DNA from: Desulfuromusa sp.
GTDB taxonomy: Bacteria > Desulfobacterota > Desulfuromonadia > Desulfuromonadales > Geopsychrobacteraceae
DNA: 8,932 nt
Reading direction: 5' to 3'
Assembly: GCA_029934755.1 (NCBI GenBank)
Contig: JAOZLQ010000055.1
Location: 4,035 to 12,966, forward strand
Part shown: positions 6,511 to 8,932 of the stretch, in pieces
Layout: each line of letters begins with the position of its first letter
How positions within the stretch are numbered: the stretch's first letter is position 1
The notes under the pieces: model-generated
What the model was told of the DNA's origin: nothing
Database searches by the model: none
What the model saw: the letters and a program-made list of their open reading frames with translations, nothing else
Program-made: the position numbers and the translations under genes

Positions 6511-7464
6511 TTATATCAATGCCAGCCACCAGGCTGTTAAAGGAAAAATAGCAGAGAGAAATGCTAGTCCTTTGTTGGTTTTCCTCCATGGACGTTTAAA
6601 TCCCTGTGTAATAAAATCTGCCATCAGACCCAGACCTATTCCAGAGATAAAACCAAACAAGTGTGCTCCAATATCAGTATTGTGCCCACTAGCTCCAAGC
6701 AGAGCTAATAGACCCAGTGCTGCTGCAAGCGGTAAAGGCCAACGATGGCGTAGTATGCTGCGAAAATGAAGCATATTGATTGTTGCAAGTAAACCGACAG
6801 CACCGAAAACTGCAGTTGATGCGCCGATGGAACGATGATCGGGGGATTGGACTAAGGTGTTTAGCAAATTTCCAAAAGCCCCAGCACCGATCACCAGGAA
6901 CCAAGCGCGACCTGATCCGAGTATTCGACAGAGTCGCAGCATAAAAATACCGCCCAAAATAATATTGCTGGTCAGATGCAAGGGGCCGGAATGGAGAGTT
7001 AATGCAGTGATCAGTCGCCACCATTCCCCATTCAGAATCTTTTCTGTGTGGGCATTGCCAAGCTCTACCCAGTTGATCGGATGATGTCCGACTATGTTGA
7101 TCTGTTGTTGGGTGATATTGTGAAAAATCGCGATAAAGATAAAAACCCAGATAGTTGATGCTGTATTTTTGTGTAATTTTCGTTCAACTGGGGGCGGTGG
7201 CGGCCAGTTTTGATTTTCTTTCTCGTACAGGATTAATTCATCACAGGCATTTTGGTATTGATCTACAGGGACTAAAAGTTGAAAGTTATGACCATTTTTT
7301 TCACTTCGACAAGGGATTTGGCGGGATTGAAGAACCAGTACCCAACTCTTCAGTTTCCGTTTAGAGATGGTCTGATCTGACAATCCATCTTTGAGTTCTG
7401 GTGGAATAGGAACCCAGTTGAGTTGTTCAATCTCTATGTGGTCTACTTTAATCATACTTTTCAT
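6511..7464 (-). CDS. Rhomboid-family intramembrane serine protease with N-terminal cytoplasmic domain
   Basis: This 317-residue membrane protein cleaves substrates inside the lipid bilayer. Catalytic serine S216 lies in GASTAVFG (the rhomboid GxSx motif), and the partner histidine is H268 in DIGAHLFGFISGIGLG. H163 and N167 (HLTSN) match the oxyanion-helping pair of helix 2, and EWWRLIT (147-153) is the L1-loop WR motif. Hydrophobic helices lie at about 103-117, 158-178, 187-205, 213-231, 244-258, 264-283 and 300-316, which fits a 6+1 layout. Residues 1-95 form a soluble domain with KSWVLVLQSRQIPCRSEKNG and LLVPVDQYQNACDELILYE, which resembles the DUF2007-like regulator fold; a PPPPP stretch (88-92) separates it from helix 1. 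The gene converges on dinB with a 17-base gap. ATG 7455 is an alternative start; neither has a strong ribosome site. Confidence 0.92.
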   Translation of the reverse strand: MKSMIKVDHIEIEQLNWVPIPPELKDGLSDQTISKRKLKSWVLVLQSRQIPCRSEKNGHNFQLLVPVDQYQNACDELILYEKENQNWPPPPPVERKLHKNTASTIWVFIFIAIFHNITQQQINIVGHHPINWVELGNAHTEKILNGEWWRLITALTLHSGPLHLTSNIILGGIFMLRLCRILGSGRAWFLVIGAGAFGNLLNTLVQSPDHRSIGASTAVFGAVGLLATINMLHFRSILRHRWPLPLAAALGLLALLGASGHNTDIGAHLFGFISGIGLGLMADFITQGFKRPWRKTNKGLAFLSAIFPLTAWWLALI

Positions 7465-7475
7465 CTTCGCAGATA

Positions 7476-7490
7476 ACTGTTATTAACGGT
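7476..7490. promoter_or_regulatory. Possible operator palindrome upstream of the rhomboid gene
   Basis: ACTGTT and AACGGT flank a three-base centre and pair at five of six positions. The site is 12 bases upstream of the rhomboid ATG on the minus strand, where a repressor could act. It may be chance; no known regulator is recognised. Confidence 0.2.
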
Positions 7491-7510
7491 ACTGCCAAAA
7501 TCTGTTGTTA

Positions 7511-7743
7511 GCCACAGACCCACACGGACGACTGCGGGACGTAAAACCTAAAATAAAAAAATCAGAATCATCCTCACCCGTTTTCTTCACTCTCTCAACG
7601 CGCAAAGGTCGCAGAAAAAACCTTATATTCAGGTTTTAAACCTAAAATCGTGATCTTGTTTGTAGCTTTATTTGTGTCCTTTGCGACTCCGTATGAGATA
7701 TGATTTAGATTCTGTCCGGCTTTTGTCCGTGCGAGTCTGTGGC
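7511..7743. repeat. Inverted-repeat intergenic element between the rhomboid and SprT genes
   Basis: GCCACAGACCCACACGGAC (7511-7529) and GTCCGTGCGAGTCTGTGGC (7725-7743) are inverted copies matching at 17 of 19 positions. Inside them is a second inverted pair with an exact eight-base core, CGCAAAGG (7601-7608) and CCTTTGCG (7678-7685), then a near-palindrome AGGTTTTAAACCT (7631-7643). The 11-base word AAACCTAAAAT also occurs directly at 7544-7554 and 7638-7648. The layout resembles a degenerate, non-autonomous, MITE-like element of about 230 bases. No transposase or credible coding frame lies within it; a 68-residue minus-strand frame is unsupported. The element fills most of the 322-base gene-free stretch 7465-7786; the rest is the rhomboid 5' region and the SprT promoter region. 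Confidence 0.6.
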
Positions 7744-7761
7744 AAGAAAAAGATTGATTTT

Positions 7762-7770
7762 TGATATAAT
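7762..7770 (+). promoter_or_regulatory. Extended -10 promoter of the SprT-like gene
   Basis: TGATATAAT is a perfect extended -10 (TG, one base, TATAAT). No good -35 box lies at the normal distance; that region falls at the right edge of the inverted-repeat element. Transcription would start near 7777, just before the AAGG ribosome site, giving a very short leader to ATG 7787. Confidence 0.5.
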
Positions 7771-7786
7771 CAATACAAGGATTATT

Positions 7787-8302
7787 ATGACAGTCAAACA
7801 AATTGCCAATGAATTACAGCTATGGTCACAAATAGAGGTTGCTGCCGTCAAGATAGTATCAGAACGGTCAATTGCGAGTTTTCTGGATAAGATCGCGCAA
7901 ATTCCTGTTGAGCGTAGCAGGGCAACTCGTAGATTGGGAGCTTATGTCTCCAGAGCAGGGGAGCCAGTTTGTATCCGTATCCAGTTTGCTCAGGAACCAG
8001 AGATCCTGAAACAAACATTTCTTCACGAAGTTGCCCATGCCTGTGATCATTTAAATCGCGAGAAAGATCCTCACTCTTATCGGCGAGCCCATGGTCCTTC
8101 CTGGAAAAATTGGGCACGAACCCTGGGAATTTCAACACAGTGTTGTGGCGAGAGTGAAGCAATTAGAACTCTCCATCAACAACGTTTAAAGCTGGTGGCA
8201 GTTTGTCAGAAATGTGGCACCGAATTTCACCGTGTCAGACGTCTGAACAGAAATAGAACCTATGTCCATGATCGATGTGGAGGAAAAATAGAAAAAGTGT
8301 GA
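7787..8302 (+). CDS. SprT-like zinc metallopeptidase
   Basis: This 171-residue protein is about the size of bacterial SprT/YhbH-type SprT-like proteins. The zinc-binding helix is FLHEVAHACDH with HEVAH at 80-84, giving ligands H80 and H84 and catalytic E81. The third ligand is probably H102 in AHGPSWKNW, a motif typical of SprT domains. A small zinc-ribbon-like tail follows: CQKCG (C140, C143) and VHDRCGG (H161, C164). The eukaryotic relative SPRTN cleaves DNA-protein crosslinks; the role of bacterial SprT is poorly known. ATG 7787 is chosen because AAGG (7777-7780) precedes it. The longer reading from GTG 7739 would translate the inverted-repeat edge and the -10 box. It appears to be a single-gene unit. 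Confidence 0.88.
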   Translation: MTVKQIANELQLWSQIEVAAVKIVSERSIASFLDKIAQIPVERSRATRRLGAYVSRAGEPVCIRIQFAQEPEILKQTFLHEVAHACDHLNREKDPHSYRRAHGPSWKNWARTLGISTQCCGESEAIRTLHQQRLKLVAVCQKCGTEFHRVRRLNRNRTYVHDRCGGKIEKV

Positions 8303-8500
8303 TTTTATCTTACGAGATGAAAATAACATGTTTATAATAATTGAACTAATATTACAATTGAACAATAAGTATCCAATCTAGGCATTTATCCTGAATGATT
8401 CCTTAACAAAAGCATCTGTTTATTTTACAAAACTTAACGCAAATAAAATATGATTTTTGCTATATTTCTGTGGAATTATCAATCACAGAGGAGCTTACAC
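8303..8500. other. AT-rich gene-free gap with weak hairpin and direct repeat
   Basis: This gap holds no gene. ATTTTATCT (8302-8310) and AGATGAAAAT (8315-8324) form a bulged, AT-rich hairpin just after the SprT stop; without a T run it is only a weak terminator candidate. AATTGAAC occurs twice as a direct repeat (8339-8346 and 8356-8363), 17 bases apart. Confidence 0.4.
8458..8466 (+). promoter_or_regulatory. Possible extended -10 promoter of the DUF4405 gene
   Basis: TGCTATATT fits an extended -10 with one mismatch in the hexamer and lies 34 bases before the ATG. No convincing -35 hexamer stands 16-18 bases upstream, so an activator could be needed. The ribosome site AGAGGAG (8487-8493) sits downstream with 7-base spacing. 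Confidence 0.35.
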
Positions 8501-8932
8501 ATGATAAACATGCGCAAAATTACTTCATTGACCGCTTTAATTTCATTTGCATTACTGATGGTCACCAGCATTATTTTATATATTGTCCCTTCTGGCCGGA
8601 TAGCAAACTGGGCTGGTTATCGACTCTGGGCGCTCAGTAAAGAGGACTGGGGGGATGTGCATATCAACCTTGGTTTTCTTCTTCTGATCGCGATCCTGTT
8701 GCATATTTTTTACAATTGGAAACCGATGATCAGTTACATGAGAAATAAATCGAAACAACTGCAAGTTTTTACTCCAAATTTTAATATTTCATTAGTTGTT
8801 ACTCTTGCCGTATTTTTTGGCACTTTGGCAGGAGTTCCGCCGATGAGTTTTATTATCAATCTTGGGGGCGCAATTACTGATAATGCAAATCTTTACTATG
8901 GTGAGCCGCCATACGGGCATGCCGAACTGTCG
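8501..8932 (+). CDS. DUF4405-type membrane protein, N-terminal part (3' end outside window)
   Basis: The frame from ATG 8501 stays open to the last base (144 codons), behind the strong ribosome site AGAGGAG. Three hydrophobic helices are visible at about 8-29, 54-71 and 95-113. Helix 2 carries VHINLGF and ILLHIFYNWKP, so H54 and H68 are spaced like the histidines of DUF4405 proteins, a family related by pattern to b-type cytochrome membrane subunits; haem binding is an inference. After helix 3 comes the family's YYGEPPYGHAELS segment, which normally leads into a soluble C-terminal tail. The function is not known; an electron-transfer or quinone-linked membrane role is plausible. It is transcribed away from SprT in its own unit, with a 198-base upstream gap. 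Confidence 0.75.
   Translation, partial: MINMRKITSLTALISFALLMVTSIILYIVPSGRIANWAGYRLWALSKEDWGDVHINLGFLLLIAILLHIFYNWKPMISYMRNKSKQLQVFTPNFNISLVVTLAVFFGTLAGVPPMSFIINLGGAITDNANLYYGEPPYGHAELS

Noticed and set aside
6475..6511. AT-rich dyad and T run between dinB and the rhomboid gene as a terminator
   Set aside because: The arms pair imperfectly and contain few G-C pairs; a shared convergent terminator is possible but not supported.
7465..7500. Minus-strand promoter for the rhomboid gene (TTGGCA with TATCTG at 17-base spacing)
   Set aside because: The -35 is good but the -10 matches only half the consensus, and it would give an almost leaderless transcript.
7595..7801. 68-residue minus-strand reading frame through the inverted-repeat element
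   Set aside because: It overlaps the repeat, the SprT promoter and the SprT start, and resembles no protein family.
8576..8764. 62-residue minus-strand reading frame near the window end
   Set aside because: It is the antisense shadow of the DUF4405 gene, whose plus-strand frame is open, hydrophobic and has a good ribosome site.
1..8932. CRISPR arrays, tRNA or rRNA genes, integrases and transposases
   Set aside because: No regularly spaced repeats, tRNA-like cloverleafs, rRNA segments or recombinase motifs were seen anywhere in the window.

Overview
The window reads as a piece of chromosome from a moderately AT-rich Gram-negative bacterium. The combination of a PATAN (DUF4388)-type response regulator, several Roadblock/LC7 proteins, a SlyD-like FKBP and a DUF4405 membrane protein suggests Desulfuromonadota or another former deltaproteobacterial group. 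This placement is an inference from gene content. No rRNA, tRNA, insertion sequence, CRISPR or phage gene is visible.

Layout. 1-931: the 3' end of a TPR protein gene overlaps by 8 bases a gene for a YbaK/ProX-type aminoacyl-tRNA deacylase. A good sigma70-type promoter at 959-986 then opens a long same-strand run. 1069-4329 is a signalling module: a soluble PAS-like histidine kinase, a response regulator with a PATAN middle domain and a Roadblock-like C-terminal domain, a Roadblock-like protein with an extra helical tail, and a short stand-alone Roadblock/LC7 protein. 4345-5323: a nitroreductase-family flavoprotein and a SlyD-like peptidyl-prolyl isomerase follow closely and are probably co-transcribed. 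A strong intrinsic terminator at 5345-5381 ends the run. 5393-6493 encodes DNA polymerase IV (DinB), which converges on a minus-strand rhomboid protease gene (6511-7464) with an extra N-terminal cytoplasmic domain. 7465-7786 is non-coding and holds an imperfect inverted-repeat element (7511-7743). 7787-8302 encodes a small SprT-like zinc metallopeptidase. 8501 to the end is the 5' part of a DUF4405 three-helix membrane protein that runs off the window.

The most notable unit is 1069-4329. The kinase and receiver have all key residues, but the regulator has no DNA-binding domain. Its output half (PATAN plus Roadblock-like) is followed by two more Roadblock-like proteins. Roadblock proteins usually control or bind small Ras-like GTPases (MglA/MglB type), yet no GTPase lies in the window. 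A phosphorelay feeding a Roadblock assembly that acts on a GTPase encoded elsewhere, or on a polarity or motility target, is a reasonable hypothesis but is not proven by the sequence.
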